19,788 nucleotides of DNA from Anaerolineaceae bacterium UBA4799 (GCA_002402725.1 DHGL01000047.1:1-19788); one strand, 5' to 3'. Positions 1 to 7,107 are shown, counted from the first letter of the stretch. The notes: generated by a model not told the origin, from the letters alone. Program-made: numbers and translations.

Positions 1-527
1 CGGCTCACCAGGGTGTCAATCTGCTGCCTTTCTGTAACATCGCGCTTGAGAAATTTCAGCCTGGCGGGAGTGTTGTAGAATAGGTCGCTAACCCGTACAA
101 CAGTGCCGGTGACACTGCCTGTCAATTCCGTGCTGATGGTTTTTCCCCCCTCGACGATGATGCGCGCGCCGAGCTGTGAACCCGCGTTGCGCGATAGGAC
201 GCTCATGCGGGAGACAGACCCGATCGATGCCAAGGCTTCACCGCGGAACCCTAAAGTGCGTATGTGAAAAAGGTCCTCCGCCGTGTTGATCTTGCTGGTG
301 GCATGCCTCGAAATTGCCAGCGGTAATTCATCCGTGGGGATGCCCGCGCCGTTATCATTCACTTCGATCAGTTTTTTGCCGGCTTCCTCTATACGAATCG
401 ACACACGCGATGCACCGGCATCGATGGCATTCTCAAGTAATTCTTTCACCACCGAAGCTGGTCGCTCCACCACTTCACCGGCAGCGATCTGAGACGCCAG
501 TTCTTCAGACAGCACTTTTATGCTCAT
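1..527 (-). CDS. mutL: DNA mismatch repair protein MutL, N-terminal part (cut by left window edge)
   Basis: My own translation of the minus strand from the ATG at 527-525 gives 175 codons without a stop before the edge. The product is the GHKL ATPase domain of MutL, which couples MutS mismatch recognition to strand incision and removal. Visible motifs are QIAAGEVVERP near residues 13-23, the ATP/Mg motif ENAIDAGA at 32-39 (catalytic Glu32, Asn33), DNGAGIP at 58-64, TSKI at 77-80 and GFRGEAL at 93-99, all in the order and spacing of MutL. The C-terminal dimerisation/endonuclease half is outside the window, so whether it carries the nuclease motif cannot be seen. The gene is divergent from the HAD gene across 74 bases. 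No Shine-Dalgarno is seen; a TATAAT lies 7 bases upstream of the start. Confidence 0.96.
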   Translation of the reverse strand, partial: MSIKVLSEELASQIAAGEVVERPASVVKELLENAIDAGASRVSIRIEEAGKKLIEVNDNGAGIPTDELPLAISRHATSKINTAEDLFHIRTLGFRGEALASIGSVSRMSVLSRNAGSQLGARIIVEGGKTISTELTGSVTGTVVRVSDLFYNTPARLKFLKRDVTERQQIDTLVS

Positions 528-534
528 CACTTCA

Positions 535-562
535 ATTATAACTGACACACATCTATCACCAA
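535..562 (-). promoter_or_regulatory. Candidate mutL promoter with -10 box abutting the start codon
   Basis: On the minus strand TATAAT occupies 540-535, followed by seven bases and then the mutL ATG (527). A weak -35 candidate TTGGTG lies at 562-557 with a 16-base spacer. Transcription starting 6-7 bases after the -10 would begin at or next to the ATG, giving a leaderless mRNA. The -10 is a perfect consensus match; the -35 is poor. Confidence 0.5.
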
Positions 563-588
563 TCCAAACCGGGTGGTCAATTTGAGGG

Positions 589-594
589 TATACT
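589..594 (+). promoter_or_regulatory. Candidate -10 box for the HAD operon
   Basis: TATACT at 589-594 is followed by seven bases and the ATG at 602. No convincing -35 is seen at 16-18 bases and there is no Shine-Dalgarno before the ATG. The layout mirrors that of the divergent mutL gene and suggests a leaderless transcript. Confidence 0.4.
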
Positions 595-601
595 AGCCGC
601 T

Positions 602-1258
602 ATGAGTTTTGACGCGATGTTCTTCGACCTGGACGATACGCTTTACCCCTCTACCAGCGGAGTGTGGAATGCCATCGGTGAGCGGATGGATACTTATATT
701 ATCAAAAACCTCGGCTTAGCCCCCACCGTTGTGATGCAGATACGTAATGACCTGTTCCATGAATACGGCACCACGTTGCGCGGGTTGAAGACCCTTTATG
801 ATATCGACGAGCAGGCTTTTTTAGATTTTGTGCATGATATTCCCCTCGAGCATTTTCTGCAAAAAGATGATGTGCTTATCGAAACCATTTCTGCCTGCAA
901 CGGTCGCAAGATTGTCTTTACCAACGCCAGCCAGGGGCACGCTGAACGGGTTCTAAGTATCCTGGGCATCGCGGATTTCTTCCCCGAGATTATCGATATC
1001 CTCCAGATGGCGCCTTATTGCAAACCACTACCCGAGGCTTACCGAAAAGCGATGGAAATCAGCCAGATCCAGGACCCTGAGAAATGTGTGTTGATCGATG
1101 ACTCCCCGCGCAATCTAAAAACAGCCCATGAAATGGGCTTTTTTACGATACAGGTAGGAGCCGATACCAGGTGTATGTTTGCTGATGCCGCAGTATTATC
1201 CATACATGACCTGCCTGAGGTGATTCCCGCCCGGCAGGGAGGGAGAACGGAGCGCTGA
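602..1258 (+). CDS. HAD-superfamily hydrolase, pyrimidine 5'-nucleotidase-like
   Basis: A 218-residue haloacid-dehalogenase-fold phosphatase. Motif I is FFDLDDTLY with nucleophile Asp9 and general acid Asp11; motif II is TNAS at 107-110; motif III Lys is Lys141 in a KPLPEAY segment; motif IV is DDSPRN at 166-171. The helical cap lies between motifs I and II (about residues 15-95). This arrangement and the DDTLYP start resemble the Sdt1/pyrimidine-5'-nucleotidase group, which dephosphorylates nucleotides or related small phosphates in the cytoplasm. The exact substrate cannot be read from sequence. It is the first gene of a plus-strand operon: the next start codon is 3 bases after its stop. 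The ATG at 602 is the natural start because motif I sits at the very N-terminus. Confidence 0.88.
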   Translation: MSFDAMFFDLDDTLYPSTSGVWNAIGERMDTYIIKNLGLAPTVVMQIRNDLFHEYGTTLRGLKTLYDIDEQAFLDFVHDIPLEHFLQKDDVLIETISACNGRKIVFTNASQGHAERVLSILGIADFFPEIIDILQMAPYCKPLPEAYRKAMEISQIQDPEKCVLIDDSPRNLKTAHEMGFFTIQVGADTRCMFADAAVLSIHDLPEVIPARQGGRTER

Positions 1259-1261
1259 ACC

Positions 1262-1543
1262 ATGGTCAATCATATTTCCGTCCTGGGCTGGGTCTTGATC
1301 ATATTTACCGTGTTATTAATTATCAGCCTGTTCGTATCGCTTTTCTCCAGGTCGAAAGAAAAAGGACAGAACGCCAATTGGATAAACGCGGTAAAAAAAG
1401 CAGGTGAAACATTGCACGACCCTTTCGCAAGTGAATACAGGAAAATGCAGGAACTTTCAGAAAAAGTTGCCTCAATAAGACAAACTACTCTCTCTAACAA
1501 TCAACCCAATAATGGTAACCATGAAACAGGAGTAAAAAAATGA
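1262..1543 (+). CDS. Small single-pass membrane protein, unassigned
   Basis: A 93-residue protein that I do not recognise. Residues 7-29 form one strongly hydrophobic helix (Leu/Ile/Val/Phe-rich), followed at once by a basic stretch (SRSKEK), so the C-terminal two thirds are probably cytoplasmic. The remainder is polar and helical-looking and ends in an Asn/Gln-rich tail. A Shine-Dalgarno-like CGGAG at 1248-1252 lies inside the end of the HAD gene, 9 bases before the ATG. The stop TGA overlaps the ATG of the protease gene as ATGA, so translational coupling with the protease is likely. An accessory or anchoring role for the membrane protease is only an inference. The size and single N-terminal helix recall Tat-type translocase subunits, but the amphipathic helix signature is not convincing. 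Confidence 0.75.
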   Translation: MVNHISVLGWVLIIFTVLLIISLFVSLFSRSKEKGQNANWINAVKKAGETLHDPFASEYRKMQELSEKVASIRQTTLSNNQPNNGNHETGVKK

Positions 1544-2808
1544 ACACAAATCACACCGGTAGAATCATCCTGGTCATCTTGATTTCACTCGTGCTTTTAG
1601 CCGGCGCCTTTTCCGGTGGTGTTATCCTGGGCTGGTTGATTCCTTCCGCTTCTCCGGTCGAAACGCTCGCGACTGACATCACAGCATCCCCGGAAGTTGC
1701 CCCTTATACCGAATCAACACCACCTTCATCAACCCCGACTGACCTCGAAGAATTATTTAAACCTTTCTGGGAATCCTGGGACATCATCCATGAGCAATAT
1801 GTTGATCAACCGGTAGATGACCTGCAACTCATGCGCGGCGCCATTCGCGGCATGATCGACTCCCTGGGTGATAAGCATTCGGGTTACATGACACCGGAGG
1901 ATTATCAGCAGGCATCAACCCCGCTGGATGGTTCGTATACCGGTATTGGTGCCTGGGTGGACACGAGTGGTGACTTATTAACCATCATCAGTCCGATGCC
2001 AGATTCGCCAGCTGAAGCCGCCGGTCTGAAAACCGGTGACCAAATAATTGCTATTGACGGAGAGAGTGTTATCGGTAAAGATCCGAACATTGTCCTTCAA
2101 TCAGTATTAGGACCAGAAAATACTACTGTTGTTCTCACCATCCGCCGCACTGAACCTGAAGAAACACTGGATTTCACCATCCTCCGCGCGCGTATAATCA
2201 TCCCCAGCGTTGAAAGCCGTATGCTTGATGGCAACATCGCATATATTGCCCTCTTCCAGTTCGGCGAAGATAGTTCCAAGGATATGGAAATAGCTCTGAA
2301 GGAGCTACTCGCCAATGACCCGATAGGGCTTATCCTGGATCTGCGCGACAACGGCGGCGGTTATGTGGATACAGCCATCGAAGTCATCTCACAATTCATC
2401 GGCTCAGGTGTGGTGATGATCGAAAGATTTGGTGACGGCAAAGAGGTCACAATTGAGGCAAACCCCGGCGGGCTCGCCACCGAGATACCCCTGGTGGTAC
2501 TGGTGAACAACGGCTCTGCCTCCGCTTCTGAAATTACCGCCGGCGCGATTCAAGACTATCAGCGCGGCAAGATCGTGGGCACAACAACCTACGGTAAAGG
2601 TTCCGTTCAGAACTGGATACCCCTTGAGGACGATCAGGGAGCCGTCAAGGTGACCATCGCGCGCTGGTTGACGCCGAAGGGTAGGCTCATACATGAAGTA
2701 GGCCTCACTCCCGACTACGTTGTTGAGCTTACAGATGAAGACATTGAAGCCGGGCTTGATCCCCAATTGGACAAGGCAGTGAACCTGCTGTTAAACGCGG
2801 GTAATTGA
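1540..2808 (+). CDS. S41 family C-terminal processing peptidase, membrane anchored
   Basis: A 422-residue CtpA/Prc-family serine protease that acts on the extracytoplasmic side and cleaves at C-terminal regions of substrates. It has an N-terminal membrane anchor at about residues 8-33, a Pro/Ser/Thr-rich linker to about 68, a helical segment, a PDZ substrate-recognition domain at about 128-212, and the S41 catalytic domain after that. The catalytic dyad is Ser328 (in GSASASE) and Lys353 (in YGKGSVQ), 25 residues apart as in E. coli Prc. The LDLRDNGGG motif at 266-274 is also typical. The start ATG has an AGGAG at 1528-1532 and overlaps the previous stop. It closes a three-gene operon with the HAD hydrolase and the small membrane protein. 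No terminator is obvious in the 60 bases after the stop. Confidence 0.94.
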   Translation: MNTNHTGRIILVILISLVLLAGAFSGGVILGWLIPSASPVETLATDITASPEVAPYTESTPPSSTPTDLEELFKPFWESWDIIHEQYVDQPVDDLQLMRGAIRGMIDSLGDKHSGYMTPEDYQQASTPLDGSYTGIGAWVDTSGDLLTIISPMPDSPAEAAGLKTGDQIIAIDGESVIGKDPNIVLQSVLGPENTTVVLTIRRTEPEETLDFTILRARIIIPSVESRMLDGNIAYIALFQFGEDSSKDMEIALKELLANDPIGLILDLRDNGGGYVDTAIEVISQFIGSGVVMIERFGDGKEVTIEANPGGLATEIPLVVLVNNGSASASEITAGAIQDYQRGKIVGTTTYGKGSVQNWIPLEDDQGAVKVTIARWLTPKGRLIHEVGLTPDYVVELTDEDIEAGLDPQLDKAVNLLLNAGN

Positions 2809-2820
2809 GTTCGCTTCGCA

Positions 2821-2864
2821 AAATCAGGGCCAAGCAGTCCAGAAATCAGGGCAGAAATCAGTGC
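2821..2864. repeat. Three short direct repeats upstream of the S1-protein promoter
   Basis: AAATCAGGGC occurs at 2821-2830 and 2843-2852, and AAATCAGTGC at 2855-2864. The last two copies are 12 bases apart, the first two 22 apart. They end 7 bases before the -35 box at 2872, a position suited to an activator or repressor site, though chance duplication is possible. Confidence 0.5.
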
Positions 2865-2871
2865 GGAAAAA

Positions 2872-2900
2872 TTGACATTACTCCCCGCAGGAGGTATAAT
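2872..2900 (+). promoter_or_regulatory. Consensus sigma70 promoter of the S1-domain gene
   Basis: TTGACA at 2872-2877 and TATAAT at 2895-2900 are both perfect consensus hexamers, separated by the optimal 17 bases. Transcription is expected near 2907, giving a leader of about 30 bases. It implies strong constitutive expression and shows that the open frame upstream of 2937 is not part of the protein. Confidence 0.92.
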
Positions 2901-2936
2901 TTTTCTTCGCTAACTACCAAGACGAAAGAGAATATC

Positions 2937-3770
2937 GTGGATATGACCGCAGAAACGCAAGACAACCAGAAACTTGAACCAAAAATGCCGTTCAAAGCCC
3001 GGGTAATGAAAGTAAGCCTGGCCGGAGCCGTGTTGGATATCGGCATCGGCAAACCCGCTTTGCTGCACGTTTCACAGATCGTTGCTCCTGAAAACATGCA
3101 GAACAAGAAAGTCGATGAACTCCTCAAAGTCGGTGATGAAATAGATGTTTGGATAAAAAAGATCACCCGGAAAGATAGCGAAGAACGCATCGAAATGACC
3201 ATGATGAAACCCCTAGACCTTGAATGGCGCGAAGTCAAAGTAGGCGAAACCGTCAAAGGAAAGGTCGTGCGCCTTGAGAAGTTCGGCGCGTTCGTGGAAA
3301 TTGGCGCTGAAAGACCCGGGCTCGTACACATCAGCGAGATGGCGCATGGGTACGTGAAGTTACCATCAGATGTCGTCAAGGAAGGCGATGAAATCGAAGC
3401 CCAGATCATTGACGTCAACCGCCGCAAGAAACAGATTAAATTAAGCATGAAGGCAATTCAACCCGAGCCAGAAAAGGTCGCTGAAGAAAAACAAACTCCC
3501 GCCGCCTCCAGTATGGATGCCCCCAGGCGTGATAAGAAACCCGCCAGGAAACCACGGAAAAAAACCGAGATGGAAAGTTCTGGGGTTCTCGACACGATGA
3601 ATGAAACCGCTGAACCCGAACCTACTTACATGGAACTGGCAATGCGCGCTGCTATGGAAAAAGCCAAAGATAAGAAAAGAAAACAGGAAATTCGTAAAAC
3701 AAAATCAGGTTCTATCGAGCAGGAAGATATCCTCACCCGCACGTTGGAAAACAAGATTCAAACCAACTAA
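2937..3770 (+). CDS. Two-S1-domain RNA-binding protein with charged tail
   Basis: About 277 residues from the GTG at 2937 (275 from the ATG at 2943; AAAGAG at 2925-2930 sits 6 bases before the GTG, so the GTG is slightly preferred). Two S1 OB-fold RNA-binding domains follow in tandem: the first at about residues 19-92 (VMKVSLAGAVLDIG, LLHVSQI), the second at about 103-172 (GKVVRLEKFGAFVEIG, GLVHISEM). The rest is a low-complexity tail rich in Lys, Glu and Pro with basic patches (RRDKKPARKPRKK, KAKDKKRKQE). This resembles short RpsA-like or YugI-type S1 proteins that bind mRNA or ribosomes rather than full-length ribosomal protein S1 with four to six domains. It is monocistronic: strong promoter before it, intrinsic terminator after it. 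Confidence 0.88.
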   Translation: MDMTAETQDNQKLEPKMPFKARVMKVSLAGAVLDIGIGKPALLHVSQIVAPENMQNKKVDELLKVGDEIDVWIKKITRKDSEERIEMTMMKPLDLEWREVKVGETVKGKVVRLEKFGAFVEIGAERPGLVHISEMAHGYVKLPSDVVKEGDEIEAQIIDVNRRKKQIKLSMKAIQPEPEKVAEEKQTPAASSMDAPRRDKKPARKPRKKTEMESSGVLDTMNETAEPEPTYMELAMRAAMEKAKDKKRKQEIRKTKSGSIEQEDILTRTLENKIQTN

Positions 3771-3775
3771 CTTTG

Positions 3776-3804
3776 AAAAACCATCCTCCGGGATGGTTTT
3801 TCTT
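3776..3804 (+). terminator. Intrinsic terminator after the S1-domain gene
   Basis: ACCATCC (3780-3786) pairs with GGATGGT (3791-3797) around a four-base loop. The stem extends with AAAA (3776-3779) against TTTT (3798-3801), and the T-rich run continues to about 3806. The A-tract on one side and T-tract on the other could allow function in both directions. Confidence 0.92.
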
Positions 3805-3822
3805 TTGCCAGGAAAATCGAGT

Positions 3823-3828
3823 TATGAT
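3823..3828 (+). promoter_or_regulatory. Candidate -10 box for pyrG
   Basis: TATGAT at 3823-3828 lies downstream of the S1-gene terminator. No good -35 is found at 16-18 bases (TTGCCA at 3805-3810 is too close). The predicted start of transcription falls in or next to a TTTTC run at 3833-3837, about 128 bases before the pyrG ATG. Confidence 0.4.
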
Positions 3829-3896
3829 ACACTTTTCTCGAGGAAAAGGATATGCTGATATTTATCGAAAGGTGTTTGATCACTTGAAAAACGTTC

Positions 3897-3935
3897 CGAG
3901 GAGGACAAGGATAAACTGCCCTCCTCGCTTCTTTT
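3897..3935 (+). promoter_or_regulatory. Attenuator-like hairpin in the pyrG leader
   Basis: CGAGGAGG (3897-3904) is perfectly complementary to CCTCCTCG (3920-3927) with a 15-base loop, and is followed by CTTCTTTTA. This has the form of a Rho-independent terminator ending about 30 bases before the pyrG start, so it would stop transcription before the gene unless an alternative fold intervenes. An upstream segment TTCTCG at 3835-3840 can pair with CGAGGA at 3897-3902 (one G-U), a possible antiterminator. pyrG is attenuator-controlled in Bacillus; control here is inferred. Confidence 0.6.
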
Positions 3936-3962
3936 ATATCACCTAACTTACAGGAGCAGACT

Positions 3963-5606
3963 ATGACCACAAAATACATCTTTGTCACCGGCGGTGTTGT
4001 GAGTTCAGTTGGAAAAGGCGTGACCGCCGCAGCCATCGGATTGATCCTGAAGGAACGTGGTTACAAAGTCGCGGTTCAAAAACTTGACCCGTATATTAAT
4101 GTAGACCCTGGAACCATGAGCCCGTACCAGCATGGTGAAGTTTATGTGCTGGATGACGGCGCTGAAACCGACCTCGACCTTGGTCATTATGAGCGTTTTA
4201 TTGATATCCGCTTGAACCGGGTATGCAACATCACCACCGGCCAGGTTTACGCTGAAGTCATTGCCAAGGAACGCCGTGGCGATTACCTGGGCGGAACGAT
4301 CCAGGTGATTCCTCACATCACCAACGAAATCAAACGCCGTATTAACCTGGTATCCAAATCAACCGGGGCTGAGATTGTGATCGTGGAAGTTGGCGGCACT
4401 GTGGGCGATATTGAAAGCCTGCCCTTCCTTGAAGCCCTCCGCCAGTTGCGCTCAGACCTGGGAAGGGAAAATACCGTTTACATTCATGTCACCTGGCTGC
4501 CTTACATCGGCGCCACTGATGAAATCAAGACCAAGCCCACCCAACACTCGGTAGCCGAGTTACGCTCCATCGGCATTGCCCCCGATATGATCGTAGCCCG
4601 CAGCGACCAGCCTGTACAGGAAAACTTGCGGGAAAAGATTGCGCAGTTCTGTGATGTTGAAAAGCGCGCAGTGATTCCTATGGTCACTGCCCCAATCCTC
4701 TACGAAATTCCCTTGCTGCTGGAAAAGGAAAACGTCGGCGAATACCTGTTAGGCCGCTTCAACCTGGAAACCAAACAACAACCTGACATGAACGACTGGG
4801 AGAAACTAGTCAGCGAAACAAAGCGCGAAAAGCCCAAGGTTTCGATTGCGCTGGTGGGCAAGTATGTGGAACTACATGATGCCTATATGAGCGTGCGTGA
4901 AGCCTTGAAACACGCCGCGCTCTCGCTGGGGTTGGAACTGGACTTGAGATGGGTTCATTCAGCTGATCTTGAAAAAGAAAAAAATCTGCATGTATTGGAA
5001 TATGCACACGGAATCATAGTGCCGGGTGGATTCGGCAGCCGCGGAATTGAAGGTAAGATTTCCGCCGCCAATTACGCGCGTGTTAACCTCATTCCTTACT
5101 TCGGTCTTTGCCTGGGAATGCAGTTAATGTGCGTGGAGTTCGGCAGGTATGTGTTTAATTCAGATCAGGTAAATTCCTCTGAATTTGACCTCTCTACCCC
5201 ATACCCGGTGATCGACCTGATGCCCGAACAACAAAACATTAAGGAAATGGGCGGCACCATGCGCCTGGGGCTGTACCCCTGTGTCCTGCAGACAGGTTCC
5301 ATCGCAGCCAAAGCTTACGGTGTAAAAAAGGTAGAAGAACGCCATCGCCACCGCTTCGAATTCAATAACAGCTACCGTGAACAATTTGCACAACACGGTA
5401 TGGTTTATTCGGGTCTTTCGCCAGATAAAAACCTGGTAGAGATCGTAGAGTTGAAGAACCATCCATTCATGCTGGGCACGCAATTCCACCCGGAATTCCT
5501 CTCCCGTCCAACCCGGCCGCACCCGCTCTTCCTCGCTTTTCTGCGCGCAGCTGCGGTGAAAGCAGGTGTAGATTTCCGCGATCCACCCCTGTTGTACAAA
5601 CGCTAA
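3963..5606 (+). CDS. pyrG: CTP synthase
   Basis: A 547-residue protein of normal length for PyrG, which makes CTP from UTP using ATP and glutamine, the last step of de novo cytidine nucleotide synthesis. The N-terminal synthetase domain (about residues 1-270) starts with KYIFVTGGVVSSVGKG (phosphate loop) and continues with QKLDPYINVDPGTMSP and DGAETDLDLGHYERF. The C-terminal class I glutamine amidotransferase domain (about 295-540) has the oxyanion segment PGGFGSRG, the nucleophile Cys383 in FGLCLGMQ, and the His-Glu pair in HPEFLSRP. The start ATG is preceded by AGGAG at 3952-3956. It stands alone behind a leader containing a terminator-like hairpin, and no strong intrinsic terminator follows it. 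Confidence 0.98.
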   Translation: MTTKYIFVTGGVVSSVGKGVTAAAIGLILKERGYKVAVQKLDPYINVDPGTMSPYQHGEVYVLDDGAETDLDLGHYERFIDIRLNRVCNITTGQVYAEVIAKERRGDYLGGTIQVIPHITNEIKRRINLVSKSTGAEIVIVEVGGTVGDIESLPFLEALRQLRSDLGRENTVYIHVTWLPYIGATDEIKTKPTQHSVAELRSIGIAPDMIVARSDQPVQENLREKIAQFCDVEKRAVIPMVTAPILYEIPLLLEKENVGEYLLGRFNLETKQQPDMNDWEKLVSETKREKPKVSIALVGKYVELHDAYMSVREALKHAALSLGLELDLRWVHSADLEKEKNLHVLEYAHGIIVPGGFGSRGIEGKISAANYARVNLIPYFGLCLGMQLMCVEFGRYVFNSDQVNSSEFDLSTPYPVIDLMPEQQNIKEMGGTMRLGLYPCVLQTGSIAAKAYGVKKVEERHRHRFEFNNSYREQFAQHGMVYSGLSPDKNLVEIVELKNHPFMLGTQFHPEFLSRPTRPHPLFLAFLRAAAVKAGVDFRDPPLLYKR

Positions 5607-5618
5607 TACCCGCAGAAG

Positions 5619-5633
5619 CGGATATAATATCCG
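5619..5633. promoter_or_regulatory. Palindrome centred on a -10 box upstream of the GT-B-like gene
   Basis: CGGATAT (5619-5625) and ATATCCG (5627-5633) form a perfect inverted repeat around one central base, and TATAAT (5623-5628) lies inside it. A bound dimeric regulator would occlude the promoter. Transcribed from further upstream, the same bases could instead form a six-pair hairpin with loop TAA; no T-tract follows, so it is not a normal terminator. Confidence 0.45.
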
Positions 5634-5687
5634 GGTTAGTAAATCACCATGGACCGGGGATTTATGAACCCGTGTCGCGGAGTTTGT

Positions 5688-7079
5688 ATGCCCAAACCCA
5701 GGTTATTGATCCCTGTTTTTACCCACTTTTCCGTGCGCTATATCCTCAGAACCGGTATGCTGGAAGCGCTCGCGGATTTTACCCAACCGCTGATTGCCTT
5801 AAGCTGGGAAGACACAACTCTTGAAACTGAATTTCGGCAACTTGGCGCTGAGATTTTTCAGGTACCAAATTTCACCTTCAGCCCCCAATTCAAAGAAACC
5901 AGGGAACTGGTAAACTTCTGGCATAAGCTGTACCGTAAGACCAATACCACCGAGATAGACATCCGCCGCGAAGCTTCCCTCCTCTCTATCAGAGAAAGAG
6001 TGAACTATGAAGTTCAAATCCTTAAGGATAGAATTAAAATTGCCAACATTGCGCGCATCCCGCTACTCCTGAAGGAAGAAGAGTCGCTTTTCTGGTCTGA
6101 AACGAACTGCCTGGAGTTTGATGCTATACTTGACCAGGCTAAACCTGACGCAATCTTCTCCATCACCCCATTCGTTAATAAGGAAGAACCTCTGCTGCGC
6201 TGCGCACAAAAACGCGGTATCACCCGCTTCACATCCATCCTATCCTTTGATAACGTCACCAGCCGTACGCGCCTGCCCGTTTCCTTTGAACATTACCTGG
6301 TGTGGAACCACTATAACCATGATGAACTGCTGCGCGCGTACCCTGAAATCACCCCCGAACAAATTACCATCTCCGGGCCCCCGCAGTTTGATTTTTATTA
6401 CGACCCGGGTTACGTTATGCCGGAGGATAAATGGCGTTCAAGGCTCGAACTTCCACCTGACAGACCGGTTATCCTTTTCGGCGGGGGTACGCATAAAATA
6501 GTTCCCAATGAACCGCTCTTTTTGAAACAACTGGATGAAGCCATTTCAAATGGAGAGGTTCCAACGAACCCGGCCATTTTGTTTCGCCGCCACCCCGGGG
6601 ATATCGCCAGCCGTTGGCAGGAAGTGTTGCGCGAGGTAAAGAACACCTGGATCGACCGCAGCTGGCAGGCGAATGAAAGCCGAGGACAGATCAATATCAC
6701 CCGCGCGGATATCGAACAACTCTGTTCCACGCTCGCGCACTGCGCGGTGCAGATCAACTCTTCTTCCACCCTCACAGTCGATGGCGCGGTATTCGACCGC
6801 CCGCAGATCGGCCCGGCGTTTGATCCTGGCAGCAGCCGGAAGTATGACCGCGTTCTGAAAGAACTTTATATACGTGAACATTACATTCCCATCACCAACT
6901 CCGGCGGGTTGGACGTGGTTCGCTCGAGGTCAGAATATATAAGGGCAGTCAATGATGGATTTGAAAAACCCGCTGAAAAAACTGAAGGACGCAAGAAAAT
7001 CGTTAAAGAGATTTGCACTTACCATGACGGTCAATCAACCCGGCGCGTTGTGGAGAAACTACACCAACTGCTCGGTTGA
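5688..7079 (+). CDS. Unassigned GT-B-fold-like protein (glycosyl/glycerophosphotransferase-type)
   Basis: 463 residues from the ATG at 5688, preceded by GGAG at 5679-5682; in-frame ATGs at 5649 and 5664 are less well placed. I do not recognise a specific family. The C-terminal half looks like the nucleotide-binding half of GT-B enzymes such as CDP-glycerol glycerophosphotransferases or UDP-GlcNAc 2-epimerase relatives: a VILFGGG strand-loop, an FRRHPGD motif and an INSSSTLTVDGAVFDRP segment, where Ser-Thr-rich loops bind phosphate. The N-terminal half begins directly with a hydrophobic beta strand (RLLIPVF) and contains a long charged helical region. There is no signal peptide or membrane helix. 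A cytoplasmic role in envelope polysaccharide or glycolipid assembly is inferred from fold only. Its neighbours pyrG and eno give no functional link. Confidence 0.7.
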   Translation: MPKPRLLIPVFTHFSVRYILRTGMLEALADFTQPLIALSWEDTTLETEFRQLGAEIFQVPNFTFSPQFKETRELVNFWHKLYRKTNTTEIDIRREASLLSIRERVNYEVQILKDRIKIANIARIPLLLKEEESLFWSETNCLEFDAILDQAKPDAIFSITPFVNKEEPLLRCAQKRGITRFTSILSFDNVTSRTRLPVSFEHYLVWNHYNHDELLRAYPEITPEQITISGPPQFDFYYDPGYVMPEDKWRSRLELPPDRPVILFGGGTHKIVPNEPLFLKQLDEAISNGEVPTNPAILFRRHPGDIASRWQEVLREVKNTWIDRSWQANESRGQINITRADIEQLCSTLAHCAVQINSSSTLTVDGAVFDRPQIGPAFDPGSSRKYDRVLKELYIREHYIPITNSGGLDVVRSRSEYIRAVNDGFEKPAEKTEGRKKIVKEICTYHDGQSTRRVVEKLHQLLG

Positions 7080-7107
7080 AACTGCTCGGTTGAAACTGCT
7101 CGGTTGA
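7066..7107. repeat. Three perfect tandem copies of a 14-bp unit
   Basis: The unit AACTGCTCGGTTGA occurs at 7066-7079, 7080-7093 and 7094-7107 without mismatch. The first copy encodes the last residues and the TGA stop of the preceding gene. Because 14 is not a multiple of 3, the three TGA triplets fall in three different frames. The 5' AAC and 3' GTT of each unit are inverted repeats of each other. The array ends 27 bases before the eno -10 candidate. Confidence 0.97.

Noticed and set aside
2805..2936. N-terminal extension of the S1-domain protein, overlapping the protease stop as ATGA
   Set aside because: It contains the consensus promoter (2872-2900) and translates to a basic segment with no family similarity; transcription starts downstream of it.
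2858..3448. 196-codon minus-strand open frame opposite the S1-domain gene
   Set aside because: Ser/Thr-rich shadow translation; the S1 motifs on the plus strand are unambiguous.
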